The notes beneath the pieces are model-generated. The model ran no database searches. It saw only the letters and a list, made by a program, of their open reading frames with translations, and had not been told where the DNA came from. A DNA stretch of 64,000 nucleotides from assembly GCA_964006375.1 (NCBI GenBank), contig OZ023265.1, positions 168,602,533-168,666,532 of the forward strand, in the 5' to 3' direction. Shown here piece after piece: positions 10,928 through 21,599 of the stretch. The DNA is from Tillus elongatus. Taxonomy: Eukaryota; Arthropoda; Insecta; Coleoptera; Cleridae. Made by a program: the position numbers and the translations under genes. Each line of letters opens with the position of its first letter. The first letter of the stretch is position 1.

Positions 10928-11502
10928 CTGGGTGCAGCAAATGCATTATGGTAGATACTTTTTGTGAAAATATTTGAATTTCGAGAACTCATTTTCCTAT
11001 TAACCTAGAATCTTTAATCTTGAACCATAGTAATACATATGTAAACGCATCGAAGTGTACTTAATTTTAAAATAACAAAATTAGCTTCATGGGCAACGAT
11101 AAATTTGTTTTAGAAAACCATGTTTGTTATTTTGTCTGCAGAAACTGGTTCGATTGGGCTGACTAAAACAAAACCATTCAAGCAACTAAAAGGAAAAGTA
11201 CCTGCCATATTTATAATTTAGCAGGTACATTCCCTGGGTAATTAATTTTTTTTTTTGTGGAAAACTTTTGTGACTTTAATGCAATTTAGAACACAGACTT
11301 GCAGTATTTACATATATCTCTACCAAATAGAAATTTGTATATCCATAGAATAAAAATGTCTTCAAAAAGTCGCTAACTGGGATCTCTAAAACCGATCTCT
11401 CAGGTCCATTTAAATTTAAAGAATTAGTTTTAATAATATACTTTACTAATAGTGTACATTTTTTAGGAAAAGTCACTACTATAATGCACTTGCTGCGTCT
11501 CT
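10928..11502. mobile_element. ~575-bp inverted-terminal-repeat element
   Basis: Left end GGTGCAGCAAATGCATTATG. Right end ACTACTATAATGCACTTGCT + GCGTCT. These are degenerate inverted versions of the shared terminus. The interior is collinear with 14.86-15.40 kb and, in reverse, with 43.78-44.33 kb. Non-coding. Confidence 0.7.
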
Positions 11503-11589
11503 AACTCTTTAATTATTAATTAATATCAATTATAGAAATACAAAAACTAACAGACTAATAAAAGACTTAGTATTTTAGTGAGTTTCCAT

Positions 11590-11862
11590 TCAATCCTCAC
11601 CATCCTGGAAATTCTGCATGCATTTCTGTAAGGATCGTAGGGATCTTTAACGTGCTCAACATCGGAGACAGGACCGACGGCATTACGCCCCTCCGAGAGG
11701 GGGAACGTGCAGACATTTAACTTGCTCAAATACAATGCCAGAACCTCGGTTGTTGTTAATTGTACAGTATGTACTGAAAAATTGAAAGGAGAACCCTGGG
11801 ATCGAACCCAGTACCCTTGGGTTCAGAGGCATGCCTTCTTGCCACTGAACCACCGAGGCTCT
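11590..11862 (-). mobile_element. tRNA-derived SINE, copy 1
   Basis: On the minus strand the 5' head reads AGCCTCGGTGGTTCAGTGGC (A-box-like), then GGGTTCGATCCCAGGG (B box). A conserved body follows, including GAACGTGCAGACATTTAAC complement and TTTAACGTGCTCAACATCG complement. The head is tRNA-like but lacks a cloverleaf good enough for a functional tRNA. Two further copies lie at 15.49 and 48.94 kb. Confidence 0.8.
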
Positions 11863-12181
11863 AATAAATAAATTAGTCGTACAGAATTTGAATCTTATTG
11901 TATTTACATTGATTTTTAACTTGAACAGTTACATGTGATGCCAGATTATTTTAAAAACACCCGTTAAAATTTGTAAACCACATTTACGGTAGTTGATTTT
12001 TGTAAACATTTCCATCAAAAATATTACTAACAGTTATAAAACTAAACATTAAATGAAATGCTTCTCTCCAGACAACAAATTTATTGAACAGTGACAACAC
12101 TGCTCCCAAAGCACTGCACGTAATTAGTAGTTTTAAAATATTTTTTAAAGTTGTAATTCAAATAGATAAATATCAAAAATA

Positions 12182-12214
<33 letters not shown>

Positions 12215-12751
12215 ATGGAAGTGAACCGAACATGTCACTTCTAAATTTGATTCAAAACTTTAAAAAAATCCAATCATCTGTAAGCTACGCCACTGTTTTT
12301 AGGATACACGTCGAAAACCTTTAGGTATAACGTAAAGAGTGTCTGTGGCACGTTGATCTTGGTAAGGAAGCAGCAATTAAGCATCCCATCTTAATTAGAG
12401 GCAGAATGGCGTATCTTAATGTCGACTTTTCCTTCTCCGTATCACTTATACTGCCTGAGATGGCACAGATACCATCTCCAAGACACTATTTAAACACGCC
12501 CAGCATTGAATCCAAAATTAAGAATATATCCTCTATACAGAAACATGAGACACTCAATTCCTTGAAATTGCTTTTACGTGCACGTAATAAATCTTTTAGT
12601 TTATAATTATTAATAACCATATAATATAATTTAATAGTTTTAGTTCAAACCTAGAGTTCTCCTGGGGATGATGTGTGTTGATAATGGGTAATTTTTTAAC
12701 ACCTTCATTTATACTTATTAAGTTTAGTAGTTTCAGGATAACTGGGTATAT
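11863..12751. other. AT-rich intergenic
   Basis: No gene recognised. An A-rich run of AAAAAT-type units spans about 12177-12216. Short ORFs here have no recognisable motif. Confidence 0.4.
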
Positions 12752-14450
12752 GTGAATTTTCATTAAGAAAATTCACCAACAGAGAGGTATCCATGGTAAG
12801 ATTTCTGTAAAATTTCTTCAAACTGGCGCGAACTGGGCCCCTAGAACCCAAATCCAAGGACAGTTGAAATGTCTATATATGTATCCAAACGATAACTCAA
12901 AAAAACTTCACCAACCGAAACAAAATTTGGCAATTCCGTTCATCTTGCTAATAGCTTGGATGAGTTCGTTAGACAGTTTTGATACTCACATACTTTTAGC
13001 AAAAAAATGCGATAAACAGTTTGAAAACGCAATATCTTTTAAATTACTAAAAGTATAAAACTACAACTTTACCCGCACGTAAACATCGTATACATGGTCG
13101 TCTCTACCAAGTTTTAACTTAATCGGTTCAGTAAGTTTTGAGTTATAAGTAAATAAAAAATAAATAATTTATGACATGACCTGAAATTACCTCTGAATGG
13201 GTGCCTATAATATTAGACAAGGTCAGACAGATATATCAGGGTTACGCTGCTATTGAAAACAAATGCTCCAAATCTAATTTCAAACGAACAAGCTACAAAA
13301 TTATGTCACAATAACAAATCAACGGGGTTGCCATTTGTCAAAACACTCATCTAAATCTGAGGATATCAGAAACATATATAGTAATAAATAAAAATTTTAA
13401 TAAAAGTAATTCAATCTGTGTAAAGGCAATCTACAACTAAGTTTTATTATGTATAAATATTAAGAGCCCATTCTTCACGGTATTTAAAAGCCATCTCCCT
13501 CTCCTAGTTTCATCTGACAACACCAGATAGCTATTTGTCATTTGTTATTTTGCCAACAGACAGCAGGGGTGGCGTCGAATTCGTGGTTATGTTCTTTTTC
13601 TTCTTATTTGTTTACAGACGATATAAACTAAAAAGAAGAAGATAACCTCGAAATAGACTCCGATAGTCCGCTAACACCTTAGAATAAGAAAAAATGTGCG
13701 TATGGTCTGACGACCGCAGCCATAAAATACGACAACACACACACACTTAGAATAAAGTACTTATCGTTTATTTTTAGTTTCTATTTACTCTTCATGTAGT
13801 GTATGGAAAATTTGAGGTAAATCAAACTAGATAATATCATGCAGTAGTTTAAATTATACCTATAAACAGATGTTGAGTGTAAATTCATATAGTTTTAATT
13901 TTAAAATTTTGTTTTGTTTATATTTATTTATTCATTTTTCAAAAAGTATGGATACGGCAATAGTAAATGAGTGTTGAAAAGAGTTTAGGTGCAGCAAGTA
14001 TTTCAAATGGTGATAATTCAATTTCCCATTAAACTAGAATCTTCAATTTTGATACATACTAAAACCTATATAAAAGCAGCGTGGGTACCAAGTTTAAAAA
14101 TAACACAACGAGCTTCACAGGCAACGACAAATTTATTTTAGAAAACCATTTTTGTTATTTTGTCTGCAGAAACTGGCTCGATTGAGTTGACTAAAATGGA
14201 TCATCCAAGCGACTAATAAGGAAAAATATCTGCCACGTTTATAATTTGGGAGGTACATTTTTTTTTTGTAAATAAAAACAACATTTTCGGTAAATTTGCA
14301 GATTAGCACACGGGGGCTTTTTAGGGAAAAAATCAGAAACATGCTTAGATCTTCTGCTGGATCCACAAACCACAAGAAATATTTCCTGCAAACAGCCCCT
14401 AAAAAAGTTAGTGGACCAGGAGTGAATAAGGGTGTTGGGCGGGGAAGAAG
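12752..14450 (+). repeat. Composite repeat, inverted counterpart of 61.5-63.2 kb
   Basis: It starts with the palindromic end (GTGAATTTTCATTAAGAAAA at 12753). It continues with the CGATAACTCAAAAAAACTTC block but with no long TA tract. Unique-looking DNA follows, including an imperfect palindrome around 13590-13660 (TTCTTCTTATTTG / AAAAAGAAGAAGATAACCTC), and the block ends in fold-back arm sequence (GTGGACCAGGAGTGAATAAG). The order and orientation are exactly reversed at 61.50-63.20 kb, where a long TA tract is present. No coding region recognised. Confidence 0.7.
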
Positions 14451-14863
14451 ATAAAAAGGAAATGTGACCGCAAAGTGCGAAAAAACCAGCTTAGTTGGAA
14501 ATCTAGAAGCTGCCTTTATCCCATTTTGCAGCAATACCTCCTTAAATTCTGTTTACCTCGCCCAGAATCCCTATATTCACCGCAGGTCCCGTAACTTTCT
14601 GGCGAGTTGTTCGCAAGAACCTTTTCTTGTTTACATTGTTCTTGCTTATGCATTGTAAGGGGAAGAAAAGCACCTGCGACAAAGCAGCGAATCAAGATTT
14701 TCAATTTATGTTTAAATTGTTACCTCATTTCATTTCTTTAAAATATTTTTCCAAAAATTAAATTGAGGTTGCCTTGTTTGTCAGTCTTACTAGAGAGCTA
14801 CAATATTTCTTACTTTTCAAACAGTGTGGATACAGCAACAGTAAATAAGTGTTGAAAAGGGTC
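14451..14863. repeat. Fold-back arm and flank, second copy of the duplicated block
   Basis: GAAATGTGACCGCAAAGTGC, GCAGCAATACCTCC and GCAGGTCCCGTAACTTTCTG repeat the 10.50-10.93 kb segment in direct orientation. Confidence 0.65.
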
Positions 14864-15404
14864 TGGGTGCAGCAAACATTATGGTAAGGAATTTTTGTAA
14901 AAATATTTGAAATTCGATAACTCAATTTCCTATTAAGCTAGAATTTACAATCTTGAACCATAGTAACACTTATGTAAACGCAGCGGAGTGTACTAAATTT
15001 GAAAACCATTTTTGTTATTTTGTCTGCAGAAACTGGTTCGATTGGGCTGACTAAAACAAAACCATTCAAGCAACTGAAAGGAAAAGTACCTGCCCTGTTT
15101 ATAATTTAGCAGGTACATTCCCTTTGTAATTGATAATTTTTTTCTGGAAAACTTTTGTGACTTTAATGCAGTTTGTAACACAATTTTTTTAAAGAGACTT
15201 GCAGTACTTACATACATATCTACCAAATTATAAATTTCTAGCTCCATAGAAAATAGAAATTTCTTAAAAAAGTCTTCAAACTGGGACCTCTAGAACCTAT
15301 CTCCCAGGTCCATTTAAATGTAAAGAATTAGTTTTAATAATATACTTTACTAATAGTGTACATTTCTTAGGAAAATTCACTACTATAATGCACTTGCTGC
15401 GTCT
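14864..15404. mobile_element. ~540-bp inverted-terminal-repeat element
   Basis: Collinear with 10.93-11.50 kb. Right end GAAAATTCACTACTATAATG, then CACTTGCTGCGTCT. The left end is degenerate (GGGTGCAGCAAACATTATGG). No coding capacity. Confidence 0.7.
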
Positions 15405-15492
15405 CTAACTTTTGAATTATTAATTAATATTAATTATAGAAGTACAAAAATTAACAGACCAATAAAAGACTTAGTATTTTAGTGAGTTTTTA

Positions 15493-15786
15493 TTCATTCC
15501 TAACTATCCTGGAAATTTTGCCTGCATTTCTGTAGGAATCGTAGGGATCTTTAACGTGCTCAACATCGTATTGACACGCGACAGGCGGCTTTAGGACACT
15601 CCGAGGGCGGGGGGAAGGGGGGGGGGATAGCGTGCAGACATTTAACTTGCTCAAATACAATGCCAGAACTTCGGTTGATGTTAATGTTACAGTTTGTGCT
15701 GAAAAAGTGAAAGGAGAACCCTGCGAATCGAACCCGGTACCCCTCAGTTCAGAGGTACACGTCCTTACCACTGAACCACCGAGGCA
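15493..15786 (-). mobile_element. tRNA-derived SINE, copy 2
   Basis: Same family and same insertion context as the copy at 11.6 kb. The B box is seen as the complement of GAATCGAACCCGGTACCCC. A (G)n-rich interruption sits near 15604-15628. Confidence 0.78.
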
Positions 15787-16531
15787 AAAATGTTGATAAA
15801 TTTTCGTCTGAAAGTAAAGTTTTTATTCAGATATGAAGTATGTCAAACCCTGACGTTTTGACGTTGCTATTTATCATTTATTTCGTTAGCAAATGCATTC
15901 AGTAATTACTTTTAGTTGCATTTGTTATGCAGGATGTGACAAAAACGTCACCGCCTAGATCAGTCACAAGCTTTTAAAGCAACATCTATCTTTTTATTAG
16001 ATTACACAATGAAAAATAGTCGCAAAAGCAATAAGCAAAACATAAATCTATATCAATAATAATTTCATCCCAATGTTGGCTATATTTCAAAATTCAATCT
16101 TTTAACACATCATTCTGTCGTTAGATTGGATAAATTTATTGCACCTGACAAATGTATCAAAACTCGACGAACAAACACAGAACGTTCCATGGCAATGTGC
16201 AATGTGCGCGATAGTTTAAATGCAGCCCTCTAAAAAACCCAACCTAACCATTAGAGAACGAAACAGATAAAGTGCAGACTATGATAGTGGTAAAATAGAA
16301 ACTTAAATACGATTTGTATCAGAAATTTATTAGCGGAATGTCTGGCATAGATAACTTTCTGTTACTAAATATGGTCATCAATAATTTTTAGAGTATACTG
16401 GAAAGTCAGAGGTTCTAAACAAGTTTATATCCACTTAGATTATACTAGGGTAACTCAGGGTGAAGTGAACGAATCTCACCTATGCTATAGGTGGTATTCC
16501 ATGAACCGTAGTAAAGTCAATTTCTGCTACC
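15787..16531. other. Intergenic, nothing recognised
   Basis: AT-rich. No repeat family or ORF was recognised. Confidence 0.4.
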
Positions 16532-16542
16532 AAAGTTGATAT

Positions 16543-17117
16543 TTCCAAATTGTCCATGAACAGTAAGTTGCTTATGTACAAAGTCGTTATCCGGCCAGCC
16601 TTGACCTATGCATGACCTGCATGGGCCACCGCGGCCGCAACACACATCAAGACCCCTCAAATCATCCAGAACAAAATTCTGAGAATGGTTACCGGAGCGC
16701 CATGGTTTGTCCGAAACAGTCAGATTCACTCTGATCTGGAAATGCCTTCGATACTTGAGTTTATAACTCAACAATCCACAACTCAGTTCGCAAAAGCCGC
16801 TTCTCACCCAAATGATCTTCTCCGTAGTGCCACCGACTACGACGAGCAACTACCAGATAAGCATAAGCGTCCAAAGCTTATACTTACCCGCTAACGCCCC
16901 CGCGGCAAAAACAGAATGGGAACATTCATACCCAAAAAGTCATTGTGTGTATTCTTTCCGACGGAGAACCGGACTAAGGTCCGGTTCTCCCAGGGAGGGA
17001 GTTTTAGTGAGTAGGTGTACTAAGAGTACGAGTCTCACAGTACCTCGATATCCCACGGCACTGCGGTGTCGCGAATGAGGTCTGCATAAGGCATCTCTCC
17101 CTCCTGTATCAAAAAAA
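16543..17117 (+). mobile_element. 5'-truncated jockey LINE with poly(A) and target-site duplication
   Basis: The translation from 16544 gives SKLSMNSKLLMYKVVIRPAL, IQNKILRMVTGAPWFVRNSQ and IHSDLEMPSILEFI, the C-terminal region of jockey-clade reverse transcriptases. It stops at TAA after KRPKLILTR, about 16894. One in-frame TGA replaces the Trp or Gly expected after ALTYA, near 16614. A ~215-bp 3' UTR carries a hairpin (GAGAACCGGACTAAGGTCCG) and ends in A10 at 17111-17120. The 11-bp direct repeat AAAGTTGATAT at 16532-16542 and 17118-17128 brackets the insert, so both limits are well fixed. Confidence 0.88.
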
Positions 17118-17128
17118 AAAGTTGATAT

Positions 17129-17609
17129 CTGATCTTCACAAAGGAAACCAATCTCTGCAAACTTATCGATAGGACGCTAATTTAACCCCGATGGGTGTAA
17201 TTATTGACAGCACCAGTAAATTTATTGTTCTCCTTGTTGTACCTAGTTTGAACGAACATTTTTTCTTTTAGAAACGACTCCAATTATAAATAAAAAATAA
17301 AACAATTTACCCCTTAATTACGACGGGGACGATATATACTAGAAATACTTTGTTTTTGTTCTCACAAAAAAGACAGTTAGTTAAATAAACGCATTACTTT
17401 GTACAACGACGTAAGGCACTTGCACAGGCAGTCGACTGGCCTACTACCAGTGTACAAAATGCTCCTTGTAAGAGAATATAAGAGACTTGCTTCTTATCGT
17501 CACTTAAACGATAAGTTAGAGTACGAAGCGTCATTTGTGCAGGTATTAATCGCAATTTCTACTAATAAGCAATCCAAAAGACTGAATAAATTCACCTTAG
17601 AAATTTTAG
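17129..17609. other. Non-coding or unknown, with exon-like stretch
   Basis: An open frame from about 17460 reads MLLVREYKRLASYRHLNDKL and runs into LINE-A copy 3. It is followed by CAG|GTATTAATC, which could be a splice donor. No family recognised, and chance is possible. Confidence 0.3.
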
Positions 17610-19109
17610 TAGGATATATGAGAGAACCAGAACTTGCTCCTGTGCTGACGCGTCTGTTTCAGACATCTTACCATAGAGGTATATTCCCTAATAATTGGAA
17701 AACTGCTCGAGTACAACCCGTCCCCAAGAAAGGATCCAAAGCGCTTCCTAGCAACTACAGGCCTATCTCTCTCACTTCAGTCATCTCTAAAGTGATGGAA
17801 AATTATATAAACACCGAATTACTAAAATTTCTTGAAAAACACAGTCTAACCCACGACAGGCAGTATGGATTCCGTCAGCGCAGATCAACTGCTATTATCC
17901 TTTCCTTTGTCACCCATTCTTGGAACAAGTCTATGGAAATACACGGTGAATCCCAGATTGTCGCTCTAGACATATCCAAAGCATTCGACGAGGTCTGGCA
18001 GCAGCGCTGCTTAGTAAACTTCCGGAAAACTATGTACCTGGACAGCAAACTTCCTCTCCAACCGGAGCATTTCTGTTGTTGTGAATGGCCATTCCTCTAA
18101 ACTATATCCAATGAATGCAGGAGTTCCTCAAGGTTCAGCTTTAGCCCCTACCTTGTTTCATCTCCACATTATTGACCTCCTCTATAGCACATCCAACCAA
18201 GTTCACAGTTACGCGGACGATAGCACCCTCCACTCAAATATACAATATTCTAAGCCTGTCTCTTTGGCCCAATTAGATGAGGGTCGCAGACTCATGGAGG
18301 GTTTTGTCTCCGTGGATCTCCAAAAAATATTGGACTGGGGAAGTAGAAAGCTTGTACAATTCAACCCCACCAAATCTCAGTCTTGCTTTCTTTTTCATAA
18401 AAGATACACCAGCCCTAGGTCCATCACAACGAGCAACCATGTTATTCAAAGTAATGAGTCCTTTTCACTTGTTGGTATTTCTGTGGATCGAAATCTCAAT
18501 TGGCACCAACATGTCACATCAATTGCAGAAGCGGCTGCTTAGAAATTAGGTTTCCTCTTCCGATCTCGTAAATACTTTTCACCAGCTAATCTCTATACCT
18601 TACATACTTCGCAAATAAGGCCAAACCTCGAATACTGCTCCCACATCTGGGGTGCTGCCGCCGCTTCTACACTCGCTATCCTGGACTTCATTCAGAAGAG
18701 AGCTATACGTCTCATTGGTGACCCTACTCTCACCCAAAGGCTGCCATCTCTTGCCCACCGACGTGCCGTTGGTGACCTCTCTCTTTTTTATAGATATCTG
18801 CACGGGCACTGTTCAGAGGAGCTTTCTTCCATAGTTCCTCCAGCTGCTGTCCCCAACAGATCTACCAGGGCAACAAAGCGAATGCACCCTTTTACTGTCA
18901 AGGTCGCCAGACATAGAACGTCTTGTTATGCCCGCTCTTTTGTCCCGAGGACTTCCAAGTTGTGGAATTCCTTGCCGGCGCATGTTTCTCCTTCTCCCCC
19001 GAATCTCCAAACCTTCAAGTCCAGAATTAACAAATTGCCTCTTTCCTCCTTGTCGACACCCACGGTATGATAGTATTTAGGCTGTAAGCCCTCGTGGTGT
19101 GTTGTTGAA

Positions 19110-19113
<4 letters not shown>
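17610..19113 (+). pseudogene. LINE-A copy 3: RT domain to 3' end
   Basis: It starts in the RT fingers (PELAPVLTRLFQTSYHRGIF, KTARVQPVPKKGSKALPSNY) and continues through YGFRQRRSTA and VALDISKAFDEVW. A frame change with a small deletion occurs around 18030-18080. Then come AGVPQGSALAPTL, the intact catalytic SYADDST (about 18208) and the thumb. An in-frame TAG at 18540-18542 replaces the Lys of AAAKKLGFLF. After it the frame continues to RTSCYARSFVPRTSKLWNSL and stops near 19070. The 3' UTR ends CCCTCGTGGTGTGTTGTTGA and passes straight into a TA tract. This copy holds the best RT core of the family here but is dead. Confidence 0.88.

Positions 19114-19191
<78 letters not shown>
19114..19191. 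repeat. (TA)n microsatellite at LINE-A 3' end
   Basis: Directly follows the LINE tail TTGTTGAAATTAA. It may be an expanded tail or a pre-existing insertion site. Confidence 0.95.
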
Positions 19192-19195
<4 letters not shown>

Positions 19196-19619
19196 TAGTC
19201 TTACTCTTTTTATTTGAGGCATTTCCTAAATACGTTTCTATTTCAGTAAAAAATACAAAAAGCATATTATGAACTCTAAATAAAGGCAAATTTATTTACT
19301 TAACCCAATTTACGTTTTTATCAAAATTCGGTTTAAAACAAGACCGGTGCATGAGGAGTTGCAGCAGCAGAGTTTAAAACAGAATACATGTTGTGGTTAT
19401 GTGATCTGGTGCAAAATAACAAAACTGCAAAGACAGTAACGATTATGTCGCGCCCAAAGACACCGAAAAATAAAAATTAAATTGGTTTCTCTCGACAGAC
19501 TTTCAGGGACGTTATAATTTGACTGCGACACTTAAAACTAAGGAAGTGACACAATGTGGACTAAGGGTTTGGAAACCAAGAAAAGCAAAGAGTGTAAGCG
19601 TCAAGTAAATCAATAAGAA
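19192..19619. other. Intergenic, nothing recognised
   Basis: No gene, RNA or familiar repeat. Confidence 0.4.
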
Positions 19620-19641
19620 ATTATGGAAAACTAGATGTATT

Positions 19642-19716
19642 CTCACCATAATTAGAACCGCTGACCGGGTTCGCTCTAACTAGATCTCATCAGTACGGTA
19701 TACGAATTACAGCGAG
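19642..19716 (-). ncRNA. Hammerhead ribozyme motif 1 (degenerate)
   Basis: Read 5'-3' on the minus strand: stem I strand CUCGCUGUAAU, 10-nt bulge, UA, CUGAUGA, stem II GAUCU-AGUU-AGAGC (one mismatch), GAAC in place of GAAA, stem III CCCG/CGGU, UUC, UA, stem I strand AUUAUGGUGAG. The two outer stem I strands pair over 11 bp, three of them G-U. The core change at A15.1 and the stem II mismatch suggest weak or no activity. Confidence 0.6.
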
Positions 19717-19944
19717 AACACCCCAATAAAGTAACACGGATATGGTAGCCAGCCTCATAGAACATGTATGACAGGGTCGCCATCTCGATACGGAATCAGG
19801 TAGTATGTTTTCACGACAGCTGCAAATAATAGAAAATATTATAAGATAGAGAATGCGTACAACCAACTAGCAATTTTGTAAATTGTCAGCCCTCCCCCAT
19901 TTCTTCCTTAATATAGGCACAATGTATGTAAGGCTAGATCTATT

Positions 19945-19996
19945 CTCACCATAATTAGAACCGCAAACCGGTTTCTCTCTAATTAGAGCTCGTCAA
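19945..19996 (-). ncRNA. Hammerhead ribozyme motif 2 (5' side truncated)
   Basis: UUGACGA (first core C lost at the junction), stem II GCUCU-AAUU-AGAGA, intact GAAA, stem III ACCG-GUUUG-CGGU, then UUC and the 3' strand of stem I (UAAUUAUGGUGAG). The 5' strand of stem I is missing because the sequence switches to an inverted copy exactly after the CUGA box. Confidence 0.55.
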
Positions 19997-20149
19997 GGAA
20001 GAAATGGGCCAGGGCTGACAATTTACACAATTGTTCGTTGGTTGTACACAGTTTCTATCTTATAACATTTTGGTTATTTGGAGCTGTCGTGACAACATAC
20101 TACCTGGTTCCGCACCGAGATGGCGACCCTGTCGTAAATCTTACAATGT

Positions 20150-20950
20150 TCAAGAAATTCTATCTCCGTGGATCTCCAAAAATAATGGACTGGGAAAGTA
20201 GAAATCAGGTACAATTCAATCCCACCAAATCACAGTCTTGCTTTCTTTCTCATAAGAGATACACAAGCCCTAGACCCATCACAATGAACAACCAAGTTAT
20301 TCAAAGTAATGAGTCCTTTTCACTTGTTGGCATTTATGTGGATCGGAATTTGAATTGGCATCAACATGTCACATCAATTGCAGAAGCGGCTGCTAAGAAA
20401 TTAGGTTTCCTCTTCCGGGCTCGCAAATACTTTTCACAGGCTAATCTCTATACCTTATATACTTCGCAAATAAGGCCAAACCTCGAATACTGCTCCCACA
20501 TCTGGGGTGATGCCGCCGCTTCTACACTCGCTATCCTGGACTCCATTCAGAAGAGAGCTATACGTCTCATTGGTGACCCTACTCTCACCCAAAGGCTGCC
20601 ATCTCTTGCCCACCGACGTGTCGTTGGTGACCTCTCTCTTTTTTATAGATATCTGCACGGGCACTGTTCAGAGGAGCTTTCTTCCATAGTTCCTCCACCT
20701 GCTGTCCCCAACAGATCTACCAGGGGAACAGAGCGAATGCACCCTTTTACTGTCCAGGTCACCAGACATAGAACGTCTTGTTATGCCCGCTCTTTTGTCC
20801 CGAGGACTTCAAAGTTGTGGAATTCCTTGCCGGCACATGTTTTTCCTTCTTCAAGTCCAGAATTAACAAGTTGCCTCTTTCCCCCTTGTCGACACCCACG
20901 GTACGATAGTATTTAGGCTGTAAGCCCTCGTGGTGTGTTGTTGAAATAAA
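20150..20950 (+). pseudogene. LINE-A copy 4: RT C-terminal part and 3' UTR
   Basis: Open frame through about 20916, with VQFNPTKSQSCFLSHKRYTS, LVGIYVDRNLNWHQHVTS, AAAKKLGFLFRARKYFSQAN and RTSCYARSFVPRTSKLWNSL. A ~30-bp deletion lies in the last part (HVFPSSSPELTS; compare PSPPNLQTFKSR in copy 3). It is 5'-truncated downstream of YADD and begins abruptly at about 20155 next to the hammerhead repeat. The 3' end is GTGTTGTTGAAATAAAAAAA. The apparent N-terminus upstream (from 20038) is repeat sequence and not part of the protein. Confidence 0.85.
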
Positions 20951-21599
20951 AAAATATATGGATGCAGAAAGCAGTATTGAATCATATTTAGTGCGTAGTT
21001 TAATAAAATAAACTGCGCATCAATTGAAGTGGAACACCTTAAATTTTGGATGCTGTTTGATCGTTTGTAGCTCAAAAAGTAGTTTACCGAATCTAGTCAC
21101 ACAGGTTGACATATGTTTCATGGCACTTCTGATTAGTAGACAACAATAAAATTTGCACTCACGTGCTACAAGATGTTTTTTCAGTGACATTTCAAACGAA
21201 GACTATTAGTCTATGAGGAGAGTTATATATATTTTTAGTATGTAATTTTGTAGTATACCTTGATACCTTAGAACTTTTTCGAGATTTTATTAATATCGCG
21301 GCTTACTACGTTTTTATAACCAATTTGGTAATGCAGGTCAAATCTAGCCCAAGTAAAAACGCAAGTGAACCCTATTGGTCGATGAGACGGATTATGTTCG
21401 GTTTTGGTATTCAGCGCTAAAGAATATCTCTATACCTCGTGAATTGTTTACTTCTAACTTCCTATTCATATTGAAATCAGGCACCAAATAAATAAATGGT
21501 CTTTCATTAGGTAAAAATGATGTTTTTTGAAATTTGGAATAAACAACTCAACGTATCAAAGTAAATTGTGCTTTGTTTTGACGCTTAGACATTGCAGTT
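20951..21599. other. Intergenic, nothing recognised
   Basis: AT-rich. No ORF with a motif and no repeat recognised. Confidence 0.4.

Larger units (their letters stand above)
19620..20146 (-). mobile_element. Retrozyme-like repeat with two hammerhead motifs
   Basis: Two direct copies of the segment CTAGATSTATTCTCACCATA + ATTAGAACCG begin near 19631 and 19934, 303 bp apart, each covering a hammerhead-type RNA on the minus strand. The body between them (GGTCGCCATCTCG...AGGTAGTATG, 19770-19905) recurs as an inverted copy at 19995-20140 (CATACTACCTGG...GAGATGGCGACC) after a ~90-bp spacer. Parts of the same body recur at 36.96-37.07, 38.66 and 49.92-50.03 kb. No protein is encoded. Direct ~300-bp repeats with hammerheads resemble animal retrozymes and Penelope terminal repeats. 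Membership is inferred. Confidence 0.6.

Noticed and set aside
11780..11862. tRNA gene candidates at the heads of the SINEs (also 15.7, 49.2 and 41.8 kb)
   Set aside because: A and B boxes are present, but no complete cloverleaf or acceptor stem could be drawn, and each head is fused to a SINE body.
13700..13730. CTGACGACCGCAGCC as a further hammerhead core (also CTGACGAGTTAACC at 28.02 kb and CTGACGAAG at 57.73 kb)
   Set aside because: None is followed by a paired stem II and GAAA. The 28.0 and 57.7 kb cases lie in coding remnants.
20038..20146. N-terminal extension of the ORF that contains LINE-A copy 4
   Set aside because: This part is the inverted body of the hammerhead repeat and only by chance is in frame with the LINE remnant.
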